Positions 1 through 10,569 of a stretch of DNA of 64,000 nt are shown in pieces. How positions within the stretch are numbered: the stretch's first letter is position 1; the number at the start of each line of letters is the position of its first letter. Origin of the DNA: Tubulanus polymorphus (lineage: Eukaryota > Nemertea > Palaeonemertea > Tubulaniformes > Tubulanidae); NCBI RefSeq assembly GCF_964204645.1, contig NC_134030.1, positions 19,597,110 to 19,661,109 of the forward strand, given 5' to 3'. Below the pieces are notes generated by a model. It made no database searches, was not told the DNA's origin, and worked only from the letters and a program-made list of their open reading frames with translations. The translations under genes were made by a program, and so were the position numbers.

Positions 1-214
1 AGACCTAGGTCCATTTTCCTTCGTTTGACAGTCGGAAGAATATTCCTCCCGAAGTCGATACTTTGAATATCAGAACTGAAGGTCAAATTCTCTTCGTTTG
101 ACCTTGGGAGGAATATTCCTCCCAAAGTCAATTGTTTGAATATCAGACCCCTTGGTCAAGTTTCCATCGATTGACTTTGGGAGGAATATTCCTCCCGCAG
201 TCAATTTTCACAAT
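1..214. repeat. 73-bp satellite with palindromic core (copy 1)
   Basis: About three units of a 73-bp tandem repeat, e.g. 28-100 and 101-173. Each unit is centred on variants of the perfect 18-bp palindrome GGGAGGAATATTCCTCCC followed by the motif TTTGAATATCAGA. In the best units the palindrome extends outward through TTGACTTT and AAAGTCAA. The array continues leftward out of the window: in copy 2 one further degenerate unit is visible at 34,239-34,300. Confidence 0.85.
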
Positions 215-421
215 AGCGGTCCTCTTAATAGAAGATGATCAAATGAACGTGAGGCTCATATTTCTATTGTGTGCCTATCCGGTGTAACGCGCGACACGCT
301 TACATAATCTTATCTGTAAATGTGAAGACCTCGGGGGCATTATGTTCTCTAAAGCCCGACATTATCCCACATTCGGGACTGTGAATGGGTTGATTTTACG
401 GCTGAGTCGACATGTTTCAAT
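106..421 (+). repeat. Left arm of a distant inverted repeat
   Basis: These 316 bp recur in inverted orientation at 30,130-30,443 with only a few mismatches. The arm includes two palindromic satellite cores and about 200 bp of non-satellite sequence. It is a dispersed repeat of unknown class; no coding capacity is seen. Confidence 0.8.
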
Positions 422-1118
422 GTGATTGTTCTTTGTTAGGCCTGATCATTTTTAAGCAGGAAAGTGTCGACGCATAAAACGAACATATTGCAATTCCATG
501 CAGCGATTTATTTTACTCTCAAACCCATTACAGGTATTAGATACTACATGCTGACCTCAGTGCCCCCTAATGTTCTTGAGCTAAGTACTGATGCCACGTC
601 TGAAACAATGAAGATTCCAATTCTAGAAAAACCTTAGAGTAGGAAATTGTGGAGTAAGAAAATCAATCAAACTTGAAGCCTATCGCAGATAAAAAGACGA
701 CCGTATCGCCGTTATATAGAATAGTTTTATTTTTTTATACCGAACAAAATGCGAATATGAGACAATATTCTAGTGAGAATCATGTTAGACTTGAACGTTG
801 AAGATCCGCCGATTTTGGGAAAGTCGATGTACGATTAATTGATCATGCGCAGTGCATTGCCCCATAGAAGGGAGCTGCAGGCGTCGACAAAAGAACTTGA
901 TTTTCAATGTTCAAATCGAACTCAATTTGGATCATAAACTGGATCGGATGAATTAATTGGATGAATCCGCATTGGAGTACCGGCACGCAACAGATGGCGC
1001 ATCAATACACTGGGTTATTGATAGCAAAAGTTGGTTCATTTTGATGAGATTGTAACTGGATTTTTGGCTATCAAATCCGAAAATCACCAAACCTATGTAC
1101 AAGTTATCGAATTATGTA
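422..1118. other. Gene-free stretch (copy 1; repeated at 34,700-35,396)
   Basis: AT-rich sequence between the satellite-linked repeat and a MITE. No open frame with protein character, no RNA gene and no repeat that I could recognise. Confidence 0.5.
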
Positions 1119-1336
1119 TGGTGGCTGATTCGGGCCATACTAAAAAAATTTTCTGTACGGCTAGAGCAACGATAAAAAAAATTTCACAGTGGCCCTTCTT
1201 TGGTTTTCTCGCGCGAGAAAACCAAAAGTTTTGAATTCTCGCGCGAGAAAACCAAAAAAAGGGCCACTGTGAAAATGTTTTATCGTTCCTCTAGCCGAAC
1301 AGAAAATCTTTTTAGTATGGCCCGAATCAGCCACCA
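1119..1336. mobile_element. 218-bp foldback MITE with TA target duplication (copy 1)
   Basis: A nearly complete inverted repeat. The left half starts TGGTGGCTGATTCGGGCC and the right half ends with its reverse complement, with about 100 bp matching on each side. The centre carries two copies of the palindrome CTCGCGCGAG flanked by TTTT and AAAA. The dinucleotide TA lies immediately outside both ends (1,117-1,118 and 1,337-1,338), as expected for insertion by a Tc1/mariner-type transposase. There is no internal coding sequence. It lies about 150 bp downstream of the 3' end of lectin gene A. Confidence 0.85.
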
Positions 1337-1486
1337 TATATTGATGCATGGAAACCGAGTAACCACTTTCGACACCTAGCGCATCCTCGGTCCTTGCTTG
1401 TCACACAAAAGCGTTGCCGGTACCCCGATTCAGTGAAGAATTGGTGGAAAGAATGTTAGTGAAGTTCATTTCATCCTTATTCACTT

Positions 1487-2969
1487 CTAACAGTCCTTCG
1501 AACAAATAGCCGGTAGTCTTCGGTTGCAAGCAATATCGTTCCACAAACCTGCCCGTCGCTTCAACTCAACGCAACCTTCATATGAACCGTATTTACCACC
1601 ATGTCCACTAGGTTCTCCAGGCGCCCATCTTTCAAAATCCTGCGGTGATATGAATAGATCAAATTTATAATTCCTTCCCCTGCCTCGCCTTAGCCCAGAC
1701 ATAGAACTATAAGCGAAAGGGTAGGCGAACTCCGTGACGTCACTATACATTTGCCTTTGCTATCTTCGAAATTGATTAGCGCCCTCACCGGTAGCGATAA
1801 ACAATAGGTTTCCGGAAATTGTTTCGATTATATTAATCACTGCGAGCATTGGACATTACCCTTTTTCAAGATTTGGTATTAAGACTTAAACAAATTAATA
1901 AAGACGCTAAATCGAGAATAGAGACTGGCAACCAGTCTACAACATCTATTGTTTATCGCCACAAGATTACTAACGGTGCCTGGCGGATATTTTAGGAGTC
2001 GGCCTTCCCGTTCGCCTATAGTTCTATGGCCCAGAGTACTGGTCGGCGTGCTCCCCCTTAGGACCATTAATGTTCAAGGCAAAGTCGAGGAAAATCGAGT
2101 TGTAGTGACGTTCACTCAGTAGGCAGACGTTAAATTTGAACTGATGTCAAGTTATCGTACGTTTAACCACTGGCCGAATGGACTAATCCTATTGGTCTGC
2201 CGGTTGGCATATTTGCTATGCGCGTAATTTCAATGTCAATCGTTACAGCTGTATGTGGGAGTTTTTCCGACTGTCAAGAATTTACCGTAGTGAATTCGAA
2301 TTCGAATGATGTGGAATTTCTCTCAAAACCAAGCCAAGCTTTTGAGATGCCAGCGGGTATCAATCCTGAAATAATGTTAATTTTGTGTCAGGCACACTTA
2401 TATCGCAAGCCCCCTCCTTCCCCATTCCATAAAACACGATATTTTATAGTTACTATAAGCGACGGTGTTTTCCTCCCTGCTATCGGTCTTGGCCAATTCC
2501 GAAGAAGCACAATGCTCGGATCGCAAGAGATACTCCGCAAAAAACTTGAAGCATTTGTTTTGTCCGGCTTTCGTCCAACCAGCATCACAAACACACGCTG
2601 AAACTGTATTGTATAGCAACTTGTCTCACATTTGCCTTACCTGGGGTAACAAGCCGGCAGTGATTTGTTTCCTTATGGTCAAAGCCCATCCACTGATCCA
2701 CTCAACCCTTGCTTACGTATGTTAAATTTCGATTAAACGTACCACAATTGTATATCTATTCTGGTCTCTTCATTCCGAGTCAGAATGATTTGTGACAATG
2801 ATAGTATTCCTAAAAGTGCATTCCGAATATCCCGCCTACGCCTCCCCCAAAACGCTGCCTGACAGTCATACTGATATATAACATGCTATATGGCCAACAA
2901 AATGAATTTGATATATCTACCTGTCGTTATAGAACAGACCAGTAACAGAGTCGATATGATCAGCTTCAT
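1487..2969 (-). CDS. Secreted C-type lectin A (copy 1), four exons, 143 aa
   Basis: A predicted small secreted C-type lectin, likely binding carbohydrate outside the cell. The gene model is mine: exons 2969..2921, 2603..2454, 2365..2286 and 1639..1487, all with GT-AG borders. The first two introns are phase 1 and the third phase 0. Exon 1 encodes a signal peptide (MKLIISTLLLVCSITTG). Exon 2 gives the N-terminal Cys pair (C20, C22) and a CFKFF strand. Exon 3 gives the WLGF core (77-80). Exon 4 gives EPS (102-104) where calcium-binding lectins have EPN, WND (126-128) and the terminal Cys residues 131, 139 and 143. Exon lengths 49 and 150 are identical to lectin B, on the opposite strand 5.7 kb away, so the two are paralogues. 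The EPS variant leaves sugar specificity open. A short extra exon between 2,286 and 1,639 cannot be excluded. Confidence 0.78.
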
Positions 2970-2990
2970 ATTTAAGCAAATAGTTTCCTT

Positions 2991-2999
2991 TATTTTATA
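2991..2999 (-). promoter_or_regulatory. TATA box of lectin A (copy 1; repeated at 37,269-37,277)
   Basis: TATAAAATA on the minus strand, about 22 bp upstream of the start codon at 2,969. The context TTATCAG-GTATAAAATAAAGGAAAC resembles the segment in front of lectin B, so the core promoter was duplicated with the gene. The transcription start would lie very near or just past the ATG, so this could instead be conserved 5' UTR. Confidence 0.4.
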
Positions 3000-3385
3000 C
3001 CTGATAAAACAAAGAATAGAATGTATATTATTTTACAACTCTTGAATAAGTTTTGCTCGAAGTGCCTTTTGTAATCATCAGAAGGTCGTTGTCGAGAAAG
3101 ATCTACTTTCAGTGGTTATCGAGAAATATCATGCTCGCTTGTCAAAGGTCCGGTATCGCTCCCAAACTCGCTTCCACCAGACCCCTTGGCCTCACGACGC
3201 GTGATTTCATTACTCGCGCTTTTGCGCATGACTTCATTATATCGATTTGCAAAACACTTTTTTGTTCGGTAAAACGTTCGCTGATTGGTCCATTTCACGG
3301 GAATTCCAACAGAAGCCTAATGTCGTTTGTTACAAGCGCTGTGATTGGTACGACCGGATTCTGGTCGGCCAGTAACGACGCTAAC

Positions 3386-3451
3386 GACTCGTGAGGTCAA
3401 GGTGTTCGGGGAACAACTTGAGCTTAGTGGGTTCGAATCCCTTGACGGGTG
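3386..3451 (+). repeat. tRNA-like (SINE) fragment (copy 1; repeated at 37,664-37,729)
   Basis: Contains a good RNA polymerase III B box, GGGTTCGAATCCC at 3,429-3,441, and a weak A-box-like TGAGGTCAAGG upstream. I cannot fold a full cloverleaf, so it is called a tRNA-derived repeat remnant rather than a tRNA gene. Confidence 0.35.
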
Positions 3452-3535
3452 AAGAGGGAGAAATGTAGGCATATCAGGAGTGTAATGTATGAAATGTAAA
3501 TATTCAGCGAGATTGTGAATCATTCGGAAAAACTA

Positions 3536-3799
3536 TAGCCGCGATCACACGAGCATTTTTGCCAAATTTGGCCCGGAACAACTGTTCACACGGGTGCCAA
3601 ATGGCTCCGTGTCTGTTTGGCCCGACCAAAAACGTCGGACCAGGCCTGAGCGACTCAATGTTTGTTAGAGAATTGTTTAGTATTGAGTGAGTGATTTTCG
3701 TGAGAACGTGCTCTCTAATTAGGCACGGGCCAAATTTGGCGCGAGCCTGATCCGTGCCAATTTGGCCCGGATCAAATCGTCTCCGCGTGATCGCGGCTA
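3536..3799. mobile_element. 264-bp MITE with TAGCCGCGATCAC terminal inverted repeats (copy 1)
   Basis: The left end reads TAGCCGCGATCAC and the right end GTGATCGCGGCTA. Internally, repeated and inverted TTTGGCCCGG, CCAAATTTGGC and GGCACGG blocks extend the pairing. No coding sequence, and the target duplication is not clear. A related internal fragment lies at 33,630-33,692, so this is a family with more than one member in the region. Confidence 0.75.
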
Positions 3800-6404
3800 A
3801 TGGATAAAGTCATTGGGGATGTTAGAAATTTATCAATGGGTTTTTACTTTGCATCGAAAACCCGATCCTTTTGGGAAACTACCTACTAAGTTCTCGTAAC
3901 CATCATTTTGTTTGATACATAAATTACATAGAAGAAATAAAAGATCTGCACACGTTATCCAACAGCAAAACGGTACTTCATTTATGGACGGTGTTTTTAG
4001 TAAATAATGAGATGGACAGTATTCTAAATATACCAATATAAGCAAATACTAATTTTATTTGCAGCAAGGCGGTCGAATTTAGTGGGTAAGAAGTTCGTAT
4101 CAGTTTGCTTTCCGTGATCAAGACCCGGGCGTAATTCTACTGTCACTTCCAAATCGTAATACACTGACCCCAAGAGCAATCGAACTCGATTCTATTTCTA
4201 TGTTGAGCAGTGAATAAATACAGATTGATAGATTGAATCAGATTGATATTTCACTTTCGACCACAATGATAACCCGATAGATAGCAAGCGATTCAAAGAT
4301 TCTTTTTGAAAATCCTACCTTGTCCGGTCCTTTATTTTGCTTACCGTTTGCGGCAGTTAATTTCGCAATATGTTCAATGGTCATTCGGAAATATGATAAT
4401 ATAGGCGTGGTATCGATTTTATCTAGCTAGAAAATTGTAACGAGTGCAAACATGAACTAAAATGCTTTTCAGCTGCTTGATTTTAAAAGTTATTACCGGC
4501 GCGCGACCCAAACAATAAGCGATTTACTTCATTTGTCTCATTTGATATAATTTCATATTTAGTATTCAATTGCATAGTCTTGGTCTTTTAAAATTGTATC
4601 ATTGATAAAGAAATGACAGAAGTTTCAAATACTAGTTTCTTTTGGGGAATTATTCGATTATTGAACGTGTCAATTTACTGCCTGAGATCAGACGTTCATC
4701 TTCCCATTTTCCGACATTGATACTCTATACCTAACCGTATTCAAAACTACTTACTAATGCTTGTAGTATATTCTAACGGGGTACCCGCAAAATCAACTTT
4801 TCCTTTTTTTTCTTCTCTTTTTTTGTAAAATTAAAAGATATTAAATGTTTTAGACGCCCCATCCATATATTAACACAACACCCCCCCCCCCTCAAAATAT
4901 ACAATACTTTCATTCTTCCACTCAGATACCGAAATATTTTTCTACAATGATTGATTCATTTAGGAGCATAGTTCATTCAGAATTGAAATGTAGAAGAAAT
5001 CGAACGCGGACGACCAACTATCTACTAGCGCACCTGGTGGATCCTCGCCTGCCATACGTGGAATCCTCGATTGCCACAGCAGACATATACAATCTCCGGG
5101 ATAAATTAACACCGCTTTGAACAATGCAAGCCATTTATTTAGCGTTTTCATATCCGTTAAAATTGGTATCGATTGCTTGTGAAAACATGTGTCCTGAACA
5201 CAAACATCGGCTATTTCAGGTACTTAATTCTAGCAAATAAGCCAATTTTACTCGATCATTGGTATATTGCATTCAGTCAGAAAATGGTTCTAATATGGCT
5301 TTTCCATGCGTGTATTATCATTTTTAGTTTATATGATATCAGGCAGGATATTTTAGATGGTGGATGATCAGTTTACGTGTAACATCTAACGCATGATATA
5401 GGATCATTTCCACGTATTTATGAAATATAAGGCATGGTATATATCTTATATTATAGATAATCTTTTACCTAACGTTCCATTATACCCTTTTATCATTCAA
5501 AAATATCGTGCTGTAAAATCGTTTAGATTAGTAGCACTGGACAAAATAAGTGAATGAATTCTCATTTTCCGGTTCGTCCAGTAATTGCTTCCTTGATAAT
5601 TTCAGATCGAACGGGAAATGTAAATGATTAATTTGGTACTCATCTTTAATTGTATCTACGTACGGAGTATAGGACATCTACAAACAATGGTTATCTTATG
5701 GGAACCGTTCTCGATTAACATAATGATTATGATCATTAAAATTCATTCAGTGCATATCGAGAAACTTTGTTTTGAAAACCATTTAAATAGTGAATCTGAA
5801 ATCCAGTTCACCACCGATGATCGATTTGAACTTGCTGCCTCATAGTATTTGCTCGAATCAAGTAGGAAAAAGCCTCATCGTATTTGCTTTTGTTGCACAT
5901 GTTTCCAATAGTCAACCGCATCGAACGTATATTTGAACGTATATTTCATTTTCATCCTCATGACAAATGCATTTATTTCCAACTGTTGTCGAGTTTAACG
6001 TATTCAACAAACCCTAGGCCATCAAACTTTGGTCAGGAATTTGCGGACGATTAATCTTTTAAAAGTACGCTGACCAATCCTAACGTCGTATCGTCATCGG
6101 GTGCTTGTGCAGGGGTACTCATTTGCATGCATTATTTCAGTTTAGAAAGTCTCAGATGCCGATGGAGTCGCGAATATTTCGACGATGAAAAACACAGAAA
6201 TTGGTACAACAACTCTAACCCTGGTATCTATTCCCAATCACAACAAAAGTTTTTTAGAAGTGCTTTACGTCCCAACTGCAATGAGTTACAGTGTAAGCCT
6301 AGTGCGTCTTAAGAGATGGTCGGGGCATTTTTATAGGTTGTTATGGCTCGCAAACTAACTAAGTTAGCATAGCTTAGTCCATGTATGTGTCTCGACAGCC
6401 AACG

Positions 6405-6475
6405 CCAGAGGTGGTTTCGAACTAGGGACCTCTCGGTTCCCAGTCCTCCACTCAACAAACTGAGCTAACTGCACA
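6405..6475 (-). repeat. tRNA-derived SINE fragment (copy 1; repeated at 40,683-40,753)
   Basis: On the minus strand an A-box-like TTAGCTCAGTTTG is followed about 35 bp later by the B-box-like GGTCCCTAGTTCGAAACC. Spacing and order match a tRNA-derived SINE head. The acceptor stem does not pair, so it is not a functional tRNA gene. Confidence 0.55.
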
Positions 6476-6964
6476 GGACAAAGGTTTTGGCTGAAGTTCT
6501 GGACATTTGGCTGAGGGTTGGAAATTTGTTCCTCTGTCCGGATTATCGATTTCCAAGATGACGTATTTATTTCTTCCTTTGCAGTTCATTCCCAGCTCGT
6601 AATGTACGTATCCAGGAGAACGATCTGTTTTTGAAAGTGCGGAGCATGATATGTTAGAAATGTCTGTGTGTTTAGTTCATTTCCCTATGGAAATGCTCAA
6701 GTCCTGAACACACGTCGAGTACGGTGCAGTTGGCAAACTTACGTTTACGAACTTACGTACGAGCATCTGCGGACAACCTTGATTTCTTAAGAGATATACT
6801 ATACGTATAAATACAATACAATTAAAACGTTATCGTCCATATTGCTACCGTTTGGGAGGTGAATGTATTGAAAGTTTGAAGCATCAGGGTTGGAAAAACG
6901 GTAAGAATAGAACGTGCGTCACAGGCAGCAGATTGACACGTTGAATAGTTGAATGATACCCAAG

Positions 6965-6990
6965 CCCCCCCCCCCCCAAAAAAAAAAAAA
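6965..6990. repeat. C13-A13 homopolymer tract (copy 1; repeated at 41,243-41,268)
   Basis: Thirteen C followed by thirteen A. It is equally long in both duplicate copies, although such tracts normally change length fast. Confidence 0.9.
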
Positions 6991-7880
6991 CTCACGTTAT
7001 TTCCTTATCGACGAACGAATTATGAAATAGCAAATACAAAACGGATATGCATTTGAATACGAATTATAAAACGACATAAATTGAGTTAAATGAAATAAAT
7101 CGCTGATTGTTTGGATCACCTAACCGCACTCGCTTATAACCTATCATTAAAAAACAGAAAAGCATTTTTGTTCATGTTTGCTTTCAATATATTTGTTTTT
7201 CTAAGCAAAATCGATACCGCACCAGTTCTATATTATTATTACTATATTTCCGAATGATCATTTAGCGCATTGTGAAATTCACTGCCTGACGCCGTAAGTA
7301 AAAAAAACTCTGTTACTGTTAAAGTTACCGTTTTTCATCAACCAATACGTTTCAGATAGCTTACTCACAGCTATTCACCATATTCTTTTTCTTTAAAAAA
7401 AGTTGATTTTGAATTTTCACATATTTCATGCATTCGCCGATTCGGGAAGTTTTTTTTTTTAAGAACTAAATTTACCGAGTTCCCCGATTCTAAATTCGAC
7501 GAAATATCAACAGTTCAGCTTTCATCGAGTTCTTTAACGAAGCGACTTTGGTGATGATCTTTTTTTCTGGGGATTTTTTTTAGGTAGCTCAGTATCTAAC
7601 AGATATTTCGGAAACTTATAAAGAAAGGATTTTTCAGTAATAAACATCTTTCATCCATATCTTGATTATGTACATGTATATATCTGTTGACTGTCGCTAA
7701 GAATTGTTGTGTGGAAATCAGTTTATGATATTGCACAACTCCGCTATTTTAGTCAATAGAACGTTGTGAGGATACCTACCGTGCCAGAAATTGTCCGTAA
7801 AGCGATGAAGAGATGTGACAGTGAAAATACGGTGTTGTCATATCGCGGAATCACGGAATTTTCCAAAAACACGGAAACCC

Positions 7881-7952
7881 GCGCACTCACCGGGGTTCGA
7901 ACCCGGGTCTCGTGCGTAGAAAGCAAATTACATGGTACCGTCATGGCTATGT
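7881..7952 (-). repeat. tRNA-like SINE fragment, family 2 (copy 1; repeated at 42,159-42,230)
   Basis: On the minus strand a perfect T-arm (CCGGG-TTCGAAC-CCCGG) follows ACGAGA and precedes TGAGTGCGCG, with an A-box-like TAGCCATGACGG about 45 bp upstream. Shares the ACGAG..CCCGGGTTCGA block with the fragment in lectin B intron 3, so the two belong to one family. Confidence 0.5.
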
Positions 7953-8613
7953 AGCTTGTCACGATGAGTAACAGCCGCTTGCAATCTTAGAACTCACGGT
8001 TGTGAGATAATTACTATTATGCCCTCAGGAGGAGTTCCTTCGTTCTAAAACTTATTATTTAGAATATTTACAATATTTAGAATATTTTAACAACACTAAA
8101 TATCACTGATAATTGTTATAGATATTTCATCTATATTTCGTATTTCTATATTGTTTTATGTCTCCATCTTATTACTCATTGTCCTCTGAGACTGTTTGTC
8201 TGTGTCAGAATGTGTTAATTGTTTTTTGTCTCACTGTGATGTCACAACTCGTCACCTTTGTTTTTGTATCATTTTCCATGTCTCAATCTGTCTGAATCTG
8301 TGTTATATAAATAGCTATGTGTAAAAATAAAGTCAGTCCAGTTTTGGTATTCCAAACTGATAGTTCGCTCGTTACTCTTTCGCTCTGTTCCGGATTTCCG
8401 ACGTCGACCATTCTTCGAGAATAGGACTGAAAATAGCTTTGCTAAACTATTCGCGATAGGCCGTAATGTTTTCAGCAGCTGCTGAAAGCATATCCTTTTC
8501 GGCAACGATCATTCTTCAATTTTAGCAAAACGGAATTTTCTAGCAATTGAAACCGCCAAACTTTTTCAAAAGCTAAAACGATTCCGTCCATTATCTCATT
8601 GTTATTTATCAGT

Positions 8614-8623
8614 TATAGATAAA
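8614..8623 (+). promoter_or_regulatory. TATA-like box of lectin B (copy 1; repeated at 42,892-42,901)
   Basis: TATAGATAAA lies about 18-27 bp upstream of the ATG at 8,641, within TTATCAGTTATAGATAAAAG. This aligns with the segment in front of lectin A, including the TTATCAG lead and the CTTTAAA just before the start codon. Confidence 0.35.
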
Positions 8624-8640
8624 AGAAAACAGACTTTAAA

Positions 8641-10569
8641 ATGAAGCTGATAATATCGACTCTGTTACTGGTCTGTTTAACAACGACAGGTAAATATATG
8701 TTAATATGAAAGTCAAACTAGGCATATACAAAATAGTTACAAATTAAACCAAAAAAGATTTGGAATGAACTTATGGTCGGGAATGCGTACTTGTATGATA
8801 TAGCGAACACGTGTTGATAAAAAAGTCACAATTAATGATTGAATTTTAACAAAAGAAAGGACTGATTTGATCAAATAATGCCTAATCAGTGGTCAGGCCT
8901 ATACTTAAAAAACCAGCTATGTACAATGCTTGAAACCCCACGTATAAAATCCCATGTGAGTCACATTGTTAATCTCCGTTGGCATATGTACATAGTGTCC
9001 GGGTGTGTTTGTGATGAGGGTTGGGCGCAAGCTGGAGACACAAAATGCTTCAAGTTTTTTGAGGAATCTCTCCCGCAAGACCAACATTGCGGTTCTTCAG
9101 AACTGGCCAGGATCGATAGCATGGAGGAAAATAACGTTGCTCGAAGTAAGTATATGTTTGGGAATCCGGAGTTTTATGGAATAAAGCGTGATATAAGCGT
9201 ACCTGAAACAGTACTGTCATTATTTCAGATCAGATACCTACTGGCGTGACAACGGCTTGGCTCGGTTTTCGGAGACCATTCAACTTCACTACGGTACATT
9301 CTCAATATGAGTAGCTGTAACGATTAACAGTGAAATTGCATACGTACACTCACCGGGGATCGAACCCGGGCCTCGTACGCAGCATGCATACTTTCACCTT
9401 AGACCAATAGCAGAACTTTTCAATGCAAATGATTAAACCATTTTAAGCGTATAGTTTTATGGTTATCCACGCGAGTCCTTCGACTGTAAAAACTATAAAA
9501 ATAAGTTTATGATCATCGGTAAATGAACCGCCTGGCGAAAGTTTCGCTATCTTTCAGAAAAGACAAACAGAACTACGTTGTTTGGCATGCGCACGTGAGA
9601 TATGATAATGGGTGATGAATAGTTTTTTTTTATAAAACCGCGTTCAGCCTGTATCACTATATAGTTAGACCGTTCAAAAATCAGAGTGCTAAAAAATCAG
9701 TGCTACGGACTGGCAAGATGTAACCATGATTATTTCGCCCCGATATTTATAGATCATAGCTTTTTGGGTCCCCCCTGGTTGTTATTCGTTTTAAGAAATT
9801 CTGCTATCCGTCTTGACTCATCAATCTGTGGTACATTTTATGACATGTTCAGAGCAATCAAATATGGCACATACGATTAACGATCAATGAGATTCCGTCA
9901 GCCTATACATATTGTTAGGCAAATATAAATATGAAGTCTGAAAACTATACTAATCCGCTTGTCGATGAACATACGGACTTTATAAAAAAATAAATGTTAC
10001 CAAATGAAAGCCCATACACGAAAACCTAAAATTAGTGTAATAGCGGGCTACTTAAGACCATGGTTTAGGAGTTACATACTTTTTAAAGGATTTCTATCTA
10101 TGAAATCAAATTAGGTATCGGTTGCCTTGGTATCCGTTTCCATGGAACATGCAGCAGTTTCCACGGAAACGGATATCGATTCCCCGAAGCCAGGATGCAA
10201 AGCTTTCGAATGATACCAAATTTGTCCATATGGTATCTCTGTTGAACGGAACCTAATTTCTAGAGGACTTTTTTGTACTTTGGTGCCCCTCTTATTTTCT
10301 CATCTTTATCGTGGGATTCTCATTACATTATCAAGTGTGAATATTATGACGAGCCCAGTTCATCGACACGCAGCGATAATTTGCCATTAGTTTTATTTAT
10401 TTCGCTGTAGGGTTTTACACGGTGGAGAATAGGAGAACCGAATGGATTCGGTGGGAAATACGGCTATGAAAATTGCGTTGAAATGAAGAGAAGAAGAGGT
10501 GTGTGGAACGATGTTGTATGCAACAAACAAATGCCGGCTATTTGTTCGAAGGACTGTCAGCAACAATGA
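8641..10569 (+). CDS. Secreted C-type lectin B (copy 1), four exons, 140 aa
   Basis: A predicted secreted calcium-dependent lectin. My GT-AG model has exons 8641..8689, 8996..9145, 9229..9293 and 10411..10569, with introns in phases 1, 1 and 0. The signal peptide MKLIISTLLLVCLTTTG is nearly identical to that of lectin A. Next come the Cys pair C20/C22, CFKFF at 34-38 and AWLGF at 76-80. The canonical EPN at 97-99 and WND at 120-122 are the residues that ligate calcium and favour mannose-type sugars in this family. Final cysteines are 125, 133 and 137. The gene is transcribed away from lectin A (head to head). Intron 3 (9,294-10,410) holds a tRNA-like SINE piece and a foldback repeat. The exon 3 donor ACG/GTACAT is weak but matches lectin A, and the reading frame joins cleanly. 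Confidence 0.78.
9341..9410 (-). repeat. tRNA-like SINE fragment in lectin B intron 3 (copy 1; repeated at 43,619-43,688)
   Basis: On the minus strand the T-arm CCGGG-TTCGATC-CCCGG is preceded by ACGAGG and followed by TGAGTGTACG. Same family as 7,881-7,952. The rest of a cloverleaf is not evident. Confidence 0.5.
10107..10224. repeat. Foldback repeat in lectin B intron 3 (copy 1; repeated at 44,385-44,502)
   Basis: Nested inverted repeats. The inner arms 10,131-10,147 and 10,159-10,175 match at 16 of 17 bases (TATCCGTTTCC.TGGAA). The outer arms 10,107-10,119 and 10,212-10,224 match at 12 of 13 (CAAATT.GGTATC). It looks like a degraded MITE; no target duplication was identified. Confidence 0.55.

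Larger units (their letters stand above)
3800..8600. other. Gene-free, repeat-rich stretch between lectins A and B (copy 1; repeated at 38,078-42,878)
   Basis: No open frame here has protein character. It contains a C run near 4,881, a C13-A13 homopolymer pair at 6,965-6,990, two tRNA-like fragments (6,405-6,475 and 7,881-7,952) and otherwise featureless AT-rich DNA. TATATAAATAG near 8,303 with AATAAA just behind it could be a remote promoter or the remains of an LTR; I cannot decide which. Confidence 0.5.
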
